In this document: one piece after another, positions 52,346-61,403 of the stretch | Layout of the letters: the number at the start of each line of letters is the position of its first letter | Position numbering within the stretch: the stretch's first letter is position 1 | DNA from: Oscillatoria sp. FACHB-1406 | GTDB lineage: Bacteria; Cyanobacteriota; Cyanobacteriia; Cyanobacteriales; Spirulinaceae | Length of the DNA: 64,000 nucleotides | Reading direction: 5' to 3' | NCBI RefSeq assembly: GCF_014698145.1 | Contig: NZ_JACJSM010000009.1 | Location: 101,680 to 165,679 of the forward strand | Made by a program: the position numbers and the translations under genes | The notes under the pieces: model-generated | What the model was told of the DNA's origin: nothing | The model's input: only the letters and a program-made list of their open reading frames with translations | Database searches by the model: none

Positions 52346-52822
52346 ATGACACAATTCCCCATTTCCCAGACCCAAGGTATCGAACCGGCGACCCATAAAG
52401 CGATTTTGTTTAAAGCCAACCGCTACTGGTTCGCCTTGCCAATGGTCGCAGTTCTCAAAGTCGTCAACTTTCCGCAGGAATTGCGGACAGTGTTGAATGA
52501 AGTTGGTTTTGTGAGTTTGGGCGATCGCGCGATCTCTTTGCTCGACTTAGAGCAAAGCCTCGACAGCACTAACCGACGACACGCCAAACAAGGGCGTTTT
52601 TTGATTATCGTGCAACTGTCTGCCCAACAACTGTGTGCGATTCCCGTCGATACGCCACCGACGCTGGGCGAGATCGATTTGGCTAACGTCCGTCAACTGC
52701 AAGTACGCGCTACAACGCCACCGTTAAATTTAACCAGTCATATTGCGCCAATGCGATCGGAAGACTCTTTCTTAGAAGTCTTTTTGCTGGATCTCGATAA
52801 GCTCGCCCAACTTTTGCACTAG
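52346..52822 (+). CDS. CheW-like coupling protein
   Basis: 158 residues from ATG 52346 (MTQFPISQTQGIEPATHKAI). An earlier frame start (52310) lies within the IS remnant. The CheW fold is recognisable: AILFKANRYWFALPMVAVLKVVNFPQEL (strands 1-3), GFVSLGDRAISLLDLEQSL, LIIVQLSAQQLCAIPVDTPP. It is shorter and more divergent than typical CheW, as in PilI-like proteins. It would couple the MCP to the CheA-like kinase. Its stop codon overlaps the stop of the convergent CheW gene (52819-52821). Confidence 0.75.
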   Translation: MTQFPISQTQGIEPATHKAILFKANRYWFALPMVAVLKVVNFPQELRTVLNEVGFVSLGDRAISLLDLEQSLDSTNRRHAKQGRFLIIVQLSAQQLCAIPVDTPPTLGEIDLANVRQLQVRATTPPLNLTSHIAPMRSEDSFLEVFLLDLDKLAQLLH

Positions 52823-53709
52823 CCCAGATTTCCTAGCTGCTTTGCCCCCCAGAGGACAGCGCGAGCATCAAGGACAATCGCGTTAGATTCTGTTAAATAA
52901 CCGCGCGTAAAGGGTAGCAATTGCCGATCGAACAGTCCTGCCCTCGCCGGTTCGATTTGTTGTAAATCGTGCTTTTCGATATCTTTGATTTGCTCGACGA
53001 GCAAGCCGAGAACCTGCCCTTCCACCGAAAGCGCGATCGCGCTACTCCTACCGCCCCGAAAGCTACTGCCACTGCGATTGTCGCTATCGGAAAATTCTCT
53101 CGATTCCAACCCGAGCAAGCGCTTGAGATCGACCATCCACAGCATTTCCCCGCGCCAATTGTAGGCTCCCAAGATGCGATCGCTCGTATGAGGAACCGGC
53201 AATACCTCGCTCGCGGAAACTTGCAGCACTTCCTTAATGCAGGCAATCGGCAACAAAGCAGCATCTTGAGGGCTGAGATGAAAGCGTAGAAACTCTTCTG
53301 TCGCTATTTTCGGCGCGATCGCGCCCCCATTTTCTGGCGAGGACGGAAACACGAGATTCGACTCCAGCCAAGCCGATAGCGATTGAGTCACTGCTACGGA
53401 ATGCAGATTGACAACTTCTACCCAATCTGCATCTGGCTCGGTGTAACGATAAGCCCAAATTTCCACGGTTGCGATTCCTTCCGGCTCGAGCCTGTTCATT
53501 GCTTTCGCAATCCACTCTACTAATTCCGAGCGTTCGGGTAGCGTATGGGATTCCAGGACAATCCCCAAACGATCTCTTTCGCGTTCGACCCGCACTGCAA
53601 TCTCGCGATCGCGGAGTTTGCGTTCGAGCAGCGCTGCTAGCGTAACCGGATCGCCCTGCTTAGCAAGTCTCAGGATTTTTTCGCGCGCTGACTCTCTCAT
53701 TTGACTCAT
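52819..53709 (-). CDS. CheW-domain protein with N-terminal extension
   Basis: 296 residues from ATG 53709. Residues 1-105 form a cyanobacterium-type N-terminal alpha/beta module (LAKQGDPVTLAALLERKLRDREI ... GIATVEIWAYRYTEPD). The C-terminal 145 residues are CheW: FLRFHLSPQDAALLPIACIKEVLQV, VPHTSDRILGAYNWRGEMLWMVDLKRLLG and LLVEQIKDIEKHDLQQIEP. A low-complexity SDSDNRSGSSFRGGRSS insertion lies in between. It is the second CheW-like protein of the locus. The gene is convergent with the first, with overlapping stop codons. Confidence 0.85.
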   Translation of the reverse strand: MSQMRESAREKILRLAKQGDPVTLAALLERKLRDREIAVRVERERDRLGIVLESHTLPERSELVEWIAKAMNRLEPEGIATVEIWAYRYTEPDADWVEVVNLHSVAVTQSLSAWLESNLVFPSSPENGGAIAPKIATEEFLRFHLSPQDAALLPIACIKEVLQVSASEVLPVPHTSDRILGAYNWRGEMLWMVDLKRLLGLESREFSDSDNRSGSSFRGGRSSAIALSVEGQVLGLLVEQIKDIEKHDLQQIEPARAGLFDRQLLPFTRGYLTESNAIVLDARAVLWGAKQLGNLG

Positions 53710-53930
53710 AAGATTTTTAGAGCAGTCGATTGATTAGCTCTAACTTCATTGTGACATACTCGACTGCCGCAAAGCTTATGGATTCGGGCGAGATTCGCGA
53801 CATCCCTGCGGGCGCGCGTCGGAATTTCCCTCAAACGAGCAATCCCTCGGATTCGCTACACTAAGATTAATTTTCCGCTCGTAATTCTCCCTCTAAGCGC
53901 CATTTCTTCTTAAATCTTTCCGCAAAACCC

Positions 53931-54425
53931 ATGAGCTATCTTCCCCACGATTGCGAACTTTTAACCGAACAAGGGACTTACCCCTGTCCCATCTGTCGCT
54001 GCGGCAGCATTTCCACTCTCTCGCTGATGGAAGCCATGAGTTGCAGCTTTTGCCATCACATCTTTAGTACCGACTTCGCCCAACAGTCGATTGCCATTGC
54101 CGATAGTCCGATGGCTTTTTCTTGGCGCTGGAATGGGAAAGGATGGAAAAGTCTGCGCGGGACTCGGACTGAATTCGGCTGGGACGCGCTCATTATCGCC
54201 TTTGTTTTTGTTCTTCTCCCCCCCTTTGTGGTGGGTTTCGCCGCTTATTTGTTCCCTCCCCTACCCGGAACCCCAGGAGCTTGGTTCCCCATTGCTTGGA
54301 CAATCGTCGTCTTTTTCGTACATCTTGCCTGTGTTATTTGGCTGACGGTGGAATATTACCAATTTCCTATCAACCTTTATGCTCGCGCGATCGGCCGTCG
54401 TTGGTTGGGACGCTTATCTAATTGA
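53931..54425 (+). CDS. Membrane protein with zinc-ribbon-like N-terminus
   Basis: 164 residues from ATG 53931. CPICRCGSISTLSLMEAMSCSFCHHIFSTDF (given as a region, about 18-48) has four cysteines in CxxC...CxxC spacing, as in a zinc ribbon. Two hydrophobic helices follow (LIIAFVFVLLPPFVVGFAAYLF and IAWTIVVFFVHLACVIWLTVEYY). The C-terminus is a short basic tail. The layout matches a conserved-type cyanobacterial membrane protein of unknown role; I recognise no enzyme motif. Confidence 0.65.
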   Translation: MSYLPHDCELLTEQGTYPCPICRCGSISTLSLMEAMSCSFCHHIFSTDFAQQSIAIADSPMAFSWRWNGKGWKSLRGTRTEFGWDALIIAFVFVLLPPFVVGFAAYLFPPLPGTPGAWFPIAWTIVVFFVHLACVIWLTVEYYQFPINLYARAIGRRWLGRLSN

Positions 54426-54452
54426 TAATGGATAATGGATAATGGATAACGA
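54424..54452. repeat. Heptamer array (GATAATG units)
   Basis: GATAATG is repeated three times in ATTGATAATGGATAATGG and the following ATAATGGATAACG, right after the stop codon of the zinc-ribbon gene. Comparable GATAATGG/GGATAACG words occur at about 5247-5276 and 40965-41000. Confidence 0.6.
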
Positions 54453-54544
54453 AGAAGGGATCATTGATAAAGAAGAATTGAAAGTCGAGCGTTAAAATGA
54501 TTTTGTGAGTTAGAACGCTGGGCGACAAACTTTAATTTTTAATT

Positions 54545-54967
54545 TTAATCAGCGTTGCTGCCTCGAGAGCCAAAATAAAAACCGAGAGCAGTTCCAATTA
54601 AGCCGGTTTGAGCCGTAAGAATAAAAGTAATTAAATCTTTAACGAGGGTTGTATTTTTATCGAAAGTTGCTGCCTTGCGTTCGTCAATAAAACCCGACAT
54701 AATGGTTAAAGTAATAACGGCGGCGAAGCTTGCAGCAACCGTTCCCGCTAGGATTCTAATTAAAAAAGTTGCCAGTTGCGATCGCGTTGTTTCTTGCCGT
54801 TCCTCTAATTTGATATTTGTATCCACCATAGAAGGCAACAAATTTTTGATATCGGCTTCTCGATTTTGAGCTACCAGAGTCGCCGCTCTAGGGAGAGAAA
54901 TCTCTGTAAGTGGTTTTTCCTCAATAAGGTTAGCAGGAATAGGCGGTTGTTCTGATTCTAAGGGCAT
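54545..54967 (-). CDS. Small membrane protein, C-terminal helical pair, unknown
   Basis: 140 residues from ATG 54967. The N-terminal 65 residues are polar and helical. Two membrane helices follow: ATFLIRILAGTVAASFAAVITLTIMSG (about 66-92) and DLITFILTAQTGLIGTALGFYFGSRG (about 110-136). The ending GTALGFYFGS is common in small bacterial membrane proteins. It is 20 bp downstream of the ribbon-helix-helix-like gene on the same strand, so the two probably form an operon. Function unknown. Confidence 0.6.
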   Translation of the reverse strand: MPLESEQPPIPANLIEEKPLTEISLPRAATLVAQNREADIKNLLPSMVDTNIKLEERQETTRSQLATFLIRILAGTVAASFAAVITLTIMSGFIDERKAATFDKNTTLVKDLITFILTAQTGLIGTALGFYFGSRGSNAD

Positions 54968-54987
54968 TACTGCTATGGCTAGATTGA

Positions 54988-55314
54988 TTATTTAAAAACG
55001 ATTTCGCCGACGGTATTGTCTTTGCGATGTACTAAAAGCTTGCCCCCTTGTCTTTGGGTAATATCGTAAATATAAGCAGCCGTAGCTACCGCTTTCTTTA
55101 ATGCTAGTTCCGGACTCATTCCTTGTCGCTCCGCCAACCAAGCTATGAGGTTGAGAACTTCGCGATCGACTTCAACAGTAACACGAACGCGATCGCTACC
55201 CGGAGCAGGCGCACTTTCGATCGCTCCTTGCGAAACGCTATAAATATGGGAGCGGGAGACATCTGCTTCATCAGAAAACATACCCGTATTATCTGGCAGA
55301 GGAGGTTGAACCAT
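54988..55314 (-). CDS. Ribbon-helix-helix-like small protein, unknown
   Basis: 108 residues from ATG 55314. The middle (about 43-75: RVRVTVEVDREVLNLIAWLAERQGMSPELALKKAV) has the strand-helix-helix pattern of RHH/CopG-like DNA-binding proteins. The first 40 residues are polar, and the C-terminus (QRQGGKLLVHRKDNTVGEIVF) is a beta hairpin. It precedes the membrane protein gene by 20 bp. It may be a regulator of that gene, or an antitoxin-like partner; neither is proven. Confidence 0.6.
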   Translation of the reverse strand: MVQPPLPDNTGMFSDEADVSRSHIYSVSQGAIESAPAPGSDRVRVTVEVDREVLNLIAWLAERQGMSPELALKKAVATAAYIYDITQRQGGKLLVHRKDNTVGEIVFK

Positions 55315-55493
55315 TGCAACTTCGCCTAAAGGATAGGTCTATTCGTAGTATAGCCGCAGACGTTCGCTCGTTCCGAAAAATCGCTCCCAGGACAGCCCCC
55401 TTCATTAAAATTTCTTGAAAAATCCCTCCTTTAGCAGTGGGAATGCACGCACGAGGATGCACAATGGGGATATTCCTCAAGGAGTTTCTGGCT

Positions 55494-56282
55494 ATGACTG
55501 TCCGTTACCCGCGCCGTCGCTGGCGGTTTTCCCCGGCTCGCTTGTTCTTCTTTGCCTTCATCGCTTTCTCAGCACTCTTTTTATCGGGCTGCGTGCGCTA
55601 CGATGTCGGTATTAATTTTAAGGGGCAATTTCAGGGCGCGATCGTACAACACATCCGACTCAGCGAACAACTCGCCAGCTTCAATCAATTAGAAGCACAA
55701 AAATGGTTGAAATCCTTTGACAGTCGCGCCAGCAAGCTTCAAGGCAAAACGCAACATCTTTCCGATCGCGAAATTCTCGTTACCATTCCCTTTGCCAACG
55801 GCGATGAACTCGTCGAAAAATTTAATCAGTTTTTTAATCCAACTCAACAACCCGTCACTGCTAAAGCCGAAAATAACAGCAGCCTCAGCCCCATTCCCGT
55901 TCAATCCCAACTGTACCTCAAACAAAGAAATTGGGTGCTATTCGAGCGAGAAAGAATTCAATTAACAGTCGATTTACGCGGGCTGGGTGTAACCTCTGAG
56001 GAAGGACCGTTAATTGTCAGTCCGGATTCGTTAGTTAACTTAGAACTGGCACTGAATACGCCTTGGGGCGCGAAAAATGTGACTCATGAAGAAGTCGGTA
56101 TCGCCCCTCCCGCTCGCACCGAAGGAACCCAATTAATCTGGCAATTACAACCGGGACAAGTCAATCTTTTAGATGCAATATTTTGGGTTCCCAGCTATTT
56201 GGCGTGGGGAGCGATCGCGATCGCGCTTTTGGTTTCCTTTGGATATTTCCTTAAGTACAAACGCATTCCGCTCCTTCCCTAA
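55494..56282 (+). CDS. DUF3153 lipoprotein
   Basis: 262 residues from ATG 55494, preceded by AAGGAG (55479-55484). The signal ends in a lipobox LFLSGC (Cys at about 35). The mature N-terminus VRYDVGINFKGQFQGAIVQHIRLSEQL is the DUF3153 hallmark; the C-terminus has a membrane helix (AWGAIAIALLVSFGYFLKY). Such lipoproteins are cyanobacterial with unknown role. A start further upstream (55437) is less likely because the ribosome site fits 55494. It is convergent with the DUF4912 gene. Confidence 0.85.
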   Translation: MTVRYPRRRWRFSPARLFFFAFIAFSALFLSGCVRYDVGINFKGQFQGAIVQHIRLSEQLASFNQLEAQKWLKSFDSRASKLQGKTQHLSDREILVTIPFANGDELVEKFNQFFNPTQQPVTAKAENNSSLSPIPVQSQLYLKQRNWVLFERERIQLTVDLRGLGVTSEEGPLIVSPDSLVNLELALNTPWGAKNVTHEEVGIAPPARTEGTQLIWQLQPGQVNLLDAIFWVPSYLAWGAIAIALLVSFGYFLKYKRIPLLP

Positions 56283-56364
56283 GAACAACAGTCTATGAGC
56301 AAAATTTTGAAAAGATTTTGGAAGTAGCTTGCGATTTCTCAAACCATTGCTTGAAATTAAGAAA

Positions 56365-56390
56365 CCCCCAACTTAATTGTTGGGGGCTTT
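56365..56390. terminator. Bidirectional terminator hairpin
   Basis: CCCCCAAC (56365-56372) pairs perfectly with GTTGGGGG (56379-56386) across TTAATT, with CTTTC on one side and AAAG on the other, in the convergent spacer between the DUF3153 and DUF4912 genes. It has short T-runs in both readings. Confidence 0.75.
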
Positions 56391-56416
56391 CAGTTATATA
56401 GGGAGAGATTGAAAAT

Positions 56417-57682
56417 CTACAGCCATTCGAGAACGGCTTCTTCCTTCGTATTGGTATTGCGAGAAGGCGTTTCGCGCTCGAACTTCATATGAACCGATCG
56501 CGTTTGTTCGCCGTCCGCCGCAACCGCCATAATCGGATAATCGATTAAGCCATCTTGGAAAGACATTTGGAAGCGGAACGTTCCATCCGGATTCAACTTA
56601 ATCGGTTGTCCGCCAATCGTCACCGTTGCATCCGGTTCGGTTGCGCCGTAAACAATCAGTTCTGCATCCGCTACCAGCCAGAACTGGCGAGGGCGAATCG
56701 GAGGGGCAGAAGCGGAGAAACCCGCGCCAGACATCGTGTAGCCCGCACCAGACATTGTGTAGCCCGCGCCCATACCAACGCCAGACATCGTTTGTAGCGA
56801 AGCCGACCACATTCCCGCACTCTCAGCAAGAACGTATGAACTCATCACTGAACCCGCGACGTGCTGCATGGAACCAAACAGCGAACCCGCGACGCGCTGA
56901 GCTTCGGAAGATTCTGCCATGCCGAAAATTTGGTCGTAAATGGCATTACCCGTTTCCATTCCGGCTGATGCTGCCATCGATGCGCGCTTGCTGGGAGGAA
57001 CGAGGTTATAAACCGTTTTGCCTTCTAGGTTTTCTTCCCAGTTGACCGTTACGAAGACATCTTCAATCCAGTCGGAAGGATAGACGGGCGGGATGCGAAC
57101 CGTGGCAGAGCGCGCCAGAATCAACCAACGACCGTCAGAACAACGATAGCCGATCTCAGCGACATAATCGCGATCGCTGACGGGGATCGGGAGATACCAT
57201 TCTTGGGCGAGTTCGTCGCAAGGATACTCCTGAATGCTATGAGGCGCTTTGTAGCCTAAATCCACATCGGTAGCATCATAAACTCGAAGCGCCAACTGCT
57301 GACCACCTTGACGGCGCAGGTCTTCTTTATGCTCGTTGGGGACATCCCAATACGCATAAGCCCATTGAGGATCTCGGGGCATTAGGACAATGCGACTTTC
57401 TCCATATCCGCCCGGTAGATCGCCAAATCCTTCATCGACGGAAGCTAGGGTTCCACCCGTGGGATCGTCTTGACCGAGTTCAAATTTTGATGCTTCCACA
57501 GTTTCTTTTACCTCTAAGGGACGCGATGGACTGGTAGAAAATCTTTCTTTTTCAATAGATTGAATAGCGGCTAGCAATTGCGATTTCCGCATTCGGCTGT
57601 ATCGAGAGATGTTGTATCTACTCGCGACTTTACGAAGTTGCCGTAAGGTCATTTCTTCAAGGGGTTGGCGTTCTTGAGCCAT
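56417..57682 (-). CDS. DUF4912 protein with N-terminal Rho-N/HeH-like domain
   Basis: 421 residues from ATG 57682. Residues about 8-45 (LEEMTLRQLRKVASRYNISRYSRMRKSQLLAAI) form a Rho-N/SAP-like helical module. The DUF4912 domain (about 80-200) reads RIVLMPRDPQWAYAYWDVPNEHKEDL ... LALRVYDATDV ... VAEIGYRC. The C-terminal part (from about 310) has a Gly/Ser-rich stretch with near repeats GYTMSGAG and a beta fold (ELIVYGATEPDATVTIGGQPI ... FRFQMSFQDG). It is conserved-type in cyanobacteria; function unknown. Convergent with DUF3153. Confidence 0.85.
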   Translation of the reverse strand: MAQERQPLEEMTLRQLRKVASRYNISRYSRMRKSQLLAAIQSIEKERFSTSPSRPLEVKETVEASKFELGQDDPTGGTLASVDEGFGDLPGGYGESRIVLMPRDPQWAYAYWDVPNEHKEDLRRQGGQQLALRVYDATDVDLGYKAPHSIQEYPCDELAQEWYLPIPVSDRDYVAEIGYRCSDGRWLILARSATVRIPPVYPSDWIEDVFVTVNWEENLEGKTVYNLVPPSKRASMAASAGMETGNAIYDQIFGMAESSEAQRVAGSLFGSMQHVAGSVMSSYVLAESAGMWSASLQTMSGVGMGAGYTMSGAGYTMSGAGFSASAPPIRPRQFWLVADAELIVYGATEPDATVTIGGQPIKLNPDGTFRFQMSFQDGLIDYPIMAVAADGEQTRSVHMKFERETPSRNTNTKEEAVLEWL

Positions 57683-58144
57683 GATGGTCTATATCCGATT
57701 TAACTAAACGGCAAATATCTATGACCTAGTGTTAAGCGGACCATTCCCAGCGAACTTGGCAAATGTGCCTAACCTCTCAAAACGATCCAGCTTTTTCTCG
57801 GCTTTTAAAACTTCGGGATCGCTTTGGGATCGTTTTGTTAAGTCTATATAACAAAATGGATCGGCGATGCGTCAAGGGGTTTAGAAAAAGATTTTGCGAG
57901 ATTTGACGAGTTTACGTGCGGGGGCGGGAGCATTATGTCAAGAATTCATGACATAAGCAGGGGGAATGGGGGATCGGCAGCGAGCAAGATCGATAGCTAC
58001 TCGCGGATATAGCGCGACGCAACTCAGTTAAGAGATTCGGTAGTGCGAGCAACGCCCACCAGTCAAGACTTTTGGGCGTTTAGTAAAAGTCGATTTACGT
58101 TTCAAGTAGCGCTATCACTGATAACTGTTATTGCAGTTGGGTAT
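57683..58144. other. 462-bp spacer with a dispersed word, no gene
   Basis: No supported frame. At 58046-58082 GCAACGCCCACCAGTC and AAGACTTTTGGGCGTTTAG echo the word at 26927-26960. ATGACATAATGCTCC-like palindromic word (ATGTCAAGAATTCATGACAT) lies at about 57936: ATGTCA and TGACAT around AGAATTCA, a possible operator upstream of DUF4912. Confidence 0.4.
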
Positions 58145-59128
58145 TTAGTTAGGAATCCACTTCAAAGCGAGCGCGCTGAGGATCGCCAAACCAAAAGCTA
58201 AGCGATACCAAACAAACAGCCAGGTATTTTGGCGCTTGAGATATTCGATTAACCAAGCGATCGCAATGTAAGAAAAAAATGCGGACGACACCACCCCCAT
58301 AATCAACGGATAAATATCCGCGAGCTTAATCCCCACATCCAGTACGTTTGTTTTTAGTTCGACTAACCCCGCGAGGGTAATGGCTGGAATCCCCAACAGA
58401 AAAGAGAATCGAGCGGCGCTGGAGCGTTCGAGATCGAGAAATAATCCCGCTGTAATTGTCGATCCCGATCGCGAAACGCCGGGGATCAATGCCAACGCCT
58501 GCGCCAATCCCATCAAAATCCCATCCAACGTCCTTAACCCTTCAAACCCTCGCTTGCGCTTGCCGAAGCGTTCCGCTAGTCCCAATAAAATTGCCATCCC
58601 AATCGATGCAATGGCGATCGCAGCCATACTGCGCAAAGGCGAGCGATCGAGATCCGGGACTAACTTTTTGAGCAAAAGCCCAAAGAATAAAATCGGGATC
58701 GTTCCCAGCAAAATTCCCACCGCGATGCGCAAATCGCTCGACTTATAATCCTTGTTAACCAAAGCCTTCCAAGTTCCACGCACTAATTGAGCCAAATCCG
58801 ACCAGAAATAGCTCAATACTGCCGCAATACTCCCCAATTGAATGATTGCCGTGAACGCTACTCCGGGATCGCCCCAACCCAGAAAGACGGGGATCGCTTT
58901 CAAATGGGCGGTGCTGCTGATGGGTAAAAACTCGGTCAATCCTTGGATAAAGCCTAATACTATTGCTTGCCAGAGGTTATAATGAGCCGTCGGCGCAGGG
59001 GAGATCGCTTCGGGTGATGGAAGCGATTGAGCTAAAACTTGCGTTATTCCTGGAAAAGCGAGCGAAAAAAAAGCTCCAAGTAGGAACAGCGCCACAATAC
59101 TCATTAATTTTCTCGTTAATCTGCTCAT
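58145..59128 (-). CDS. uppP: Undecaprenyl-diphosphate phosphatase
   Basis: 327 residues from ATG 59128. The first 35 residues form a signal-like hydrophobic segment (MSIVALFLLGAFFSLAFPGI), an extension common in cyanobacterial UppP. The core motifs are complete: GFIQGLTEFLPISSTAHL (Glu-rich motif, about 60-77) and LIPGVSRSGSTI (P-loop-like, about 217-228). About nine membrane helices in total. UppP removes a phosphate from undecaprenyl diphosphate at the membrane, recycling the lipid carrier for peptidoglycan and O-antigen. Alone, between spacers. Confidence 0.93.
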   Translation of the reverse strand: MSRLTRKLMSIVALFLLGAFFSLAFPGITQVLAQSLPSPEAISPAPTAHYNLWQAIVLGFIQGLTEFLPISSTAHLKAIPVFLGWGDPGVAFTAIIQLGSIAAVLSYFWSDLAQLVRGTWKALVNKDYKSSDLRIAVGILLGTIPILFFGLLLKKLVPDLDRSPLRSMAAIAIASIGMAILLGLAERFGKRKRGFEGLRTLDGILMGLAQALALIPGVSRSGSTITAGLFLDLERSSAARFSFLLGIPAITLAGLVELKTNVLDVGIKLADIYPLIMGVVSSAFFSYIAIAWLIEYLKRQNTWLFVWYRLAFGLAILSALALKWIPN

Positions 59129-59441
59129 TCAAGCTGTAGGGGATAAAGTTTTAAACTCTAGGGTTAAAGTGTAACAACGGCTTCAAGATGGGTTTCCTGT
59201 TGCTCGTTGTAACGCTTTTATTCCTGAATGTCTATCTAGAACAGGAAGTTCGGTAGGGGCTAATCTTCTGCCCTCTCATATTTGTAATTTGTAAGTTTTA
59301 AATTTTAATTAAGTTAACTGGGTTGCCCCATCGTCCCATCGCTTCGTCACCTCTGAGTTCTAGAAATTGCGATCTCTCGAACGATATGCGAAGATAAGTA
59401 AAGTTTTTTAAACACTTATTAAATAAATTCAAGTTCGCGCC

Positions 59442-60173
59442 GTGCAATCCCCCTCTAGTTCTCCCCTAAACCCCCGTCTTCCTTGGTTGAATGTATCGGA
59501 ACTCGCACCGATCGCTCCGGTTCCTGCCCTCTGTCCTCCCAAACTTTGGCATATTTTTGCGGCGGCCGCTTTCTTAGTTTCCATTCCAGTCTTCTTCCAA
59601 GCGTCGTTGGTGCGACAGCAACCCCTGCTGAGTTTGCTGTTGAGTGCGATGTGGGTTGCCTTGGGCTGGAAGTTGCGCCAGCGCCCGAAATTCGAGGTTT
59701 GGGGCGATCTGCTGCTCGGTTTTAGCTGGAGTTGGCTGGCTGGCTCGATTTATTGGGGTTGGTGGCGCTGGGAACCCTTGTATCACCTCCCGATTGAGTC
59801 CATTGGCATTCCTTTTGCTCTGTGGGGGATGCGACGCAAAGGGTATGCGGTTGGCTCTTTATTTTATTTGGGATCGCTGTTCGGCACGGCAATTGGTGAC
59901 TTATATTTTTACTTAACCGATTTAATCCCTTACTGGCGGCAAGTGATGGAAGTGTCTCCGAGTCTTGCTCCTGTCATCTTGCAAAATGCCTTAACTCGAG
60001 TCCAAACACCTTGGGGAATTGGCTGTGCGATCGCGTTGGGAAGTCTTTTAACCCTCGTTGGGATCGCAGCGCTGCAAAAGCGGCAGGCTTCGAGTTGGGC
60101 TTTTGGGGGTGCAGTATTGAGTACAATTGTGGTTGAAGGACTTTTTGCTTTAGCAGCCGCTTTCGCTTTATAA
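59442..60173 (+). CDS. DUF3120 membrane protein
   Basis: 243 residues from GTG 59442. Six to seven membrane segments with characteristic words PVFFQASLVRQQPLLSLLLS, FSWSWLAGSIYWGWWRWEPLYHLPIESIG and GLYFYLTD-like LFGTAIGDLYFYLTDLIPYW are those of DUF3120, found in cyanobacteria and some algae. The role is unknown; it is probably a thylakoid or inner-membrane protein. The next gene (cyclase) lies about 150 bp on. Confidence 0.82.
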   Translation: MQSPSSSPLNPRLPWLNVSELAPIAPVPALCPPKLWHIFAAAAFLVSIPVFFQASLVRQQPLLSLLLSAMWVALGWKLRQRPKFEVWGDLLLGFSWSWLAGSIYWGWWRWEPLYHLPIESIGIPFALWGMRRKGYAVGSLFYLGSLFGTAIGDLYFYLTDLIPYWRQVMEVSPSLAPVILQNALTRVQTPWGIGCAIALGSLLTLVGIAALQKRQASSWAFGGAVLSTIVVEGLFALAAAFAL

Positions 60174-60326
60174 GCAGTTCTTAGAACGAGTGGCGGGCAG
60201 AGAGAAATTAATTTTTTTTTAAAAGTTTGCCGCTTTCAGTAGAAATGCGCGCTTGCCACATCTTATGGGAATCGCTACTCTAGAGCAACATTCCTTAGTC
60301 AGCAGTCTACTGCCTATCGCGTTGTG

Positions 60327-61328
60327 ATGGCTCCGGGATCGACACCTTACTTAATTTTGCGCACGGTCAACGGAAATCGCTATCTTCCATTGGTTGGTAG
60401 TAACTGTTGGACAATCGGCCGCAGCAACGATAATAACTTCGTGATCACCGATCAGTGGATTTCGAGAAATCATTCAATGCTGCAATGCACGGAGACGGGA
60501 GAATTTTATTTGATCGATTTGGGCAGTCGGAATGGCACATTTGTCAACAGTCGGCGGGTGAATATTCCGGTAACACTGCGAGATGGCGATCGCGTCACCT
60601 TCGGACAAACGGAATTAGAATTTCACTGTCCGCCGCGCGATCGCCACAACGTCTCCTACGATCTCTCTATTAGCACCACCGACACTCTCACTTCCACCCT
60701 GCACGTCAGACGCTTGATGTCAGTGATGGTCGTTGATATCCGCAATTTCACGGGTTTAACGCTCCAACTCGACGAAAAAATCCTCTCGGAAACAATCGGG
60801 AACTGGTTTCGGCAAGCAGGAACGATTATTCGCGAGGGGGGAAGCTGGGTGGATAAGTATATTGGCGATGCGGTGATGGCGCTGTGGTTTCATGGCGAAA
60901 CTGATATTACCAAACAAGAAGTGCTGCAAATTTTTCGCGCGATCGGCGATCTTCACAAAATGACAGCGGATTTGAGCAACCAGTATCCCCTACCCTTTCC
61001 CCTGCGAATCGGAGCGGGGATCAATACGGGGTATGCGATGGTGGGCAATACGGGCAGCGGCGATCGCCCAGATTATACCGCGATCGGCGATACAGTTAAT
61101 GCAGCCTTTCGCCTCGAATCTTGTACTAAAACTTTAGGAGTGGATATTGCCCTCGGTCAATCCACCTACAATTACCTCGCTAGTATCGATCGCGCCCAAA
61201 AGCGCTTCAAACCAGCCACCGTCGAATTGAAAGGGTACGAACACCCCGTCGAAGCTTATGTCTCCACCTTCGAGGAACTCGATAATTTCCTTCTCGATGA
61301 ATTTTTGTGGAACCATAACAATCAATAA
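60327..61328 (+). CDS. FHA domain - class III nucleotidyl cyclase fusion
   Basis: 333 residues from ATG 60327 (GTG 60324 is an alternative). The FHA domain (about 14-95) has WTIGRSNDNNFVITDQWISRNHSML, with Arg and Ser binding phosphothreonine, and LGSRNGTFVNSRRV. The class III cyclase domain (about 130-330) has metal Asp in VMVVDIRNFTGLTL, KYIGDAVMALWF (second metal Asp), and TAIGDTVNAAFRLES (transition-state Arg). It makes cAMP or cGMP in the cytosol, controlled by a phospho-partner, probably a Ser/Thr kinase that is not in this window. It directly precedes the MlaF-like gene, 75 bp. Confidence 0.9.
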   Translation: MAPGSTPYLILRTVNGNRYLPLVGSNCWTIGRSNDNNFVITDQWISRNHSMLQCTETGEFYLIDLGSRNGTFVNSRRVNIPVTLRDGDRVTFGQTELEFHCPPRDRHNVSYDLSISTTDTLTSTLHVRRLMSVMVVDIRNFTGLTLQLDEKILSETIGNWFRQAGTIIREGGSWVDKYIGDAVMALWFHGETDITKQEVLQIFRAIGDLHKMTADLSNQYPLPFPLRIGAGINTGYAMVGNTGSGDRPDYTAIGDTVNAAFRLESCTKTLGVDIALGQSTYNYLASIDRAQKRFKPATVELKGYEHPVEAYVSTFEELDNFLLDEFLWNHNNQ

Positions 61329-61403
61329 ATTGTTTCGGCAGACCGTAAGTTTATCGCCTCTCTCGTCCCAGTTAGGATTGAATGCAATCACACCCCCGAA
61401 GTA

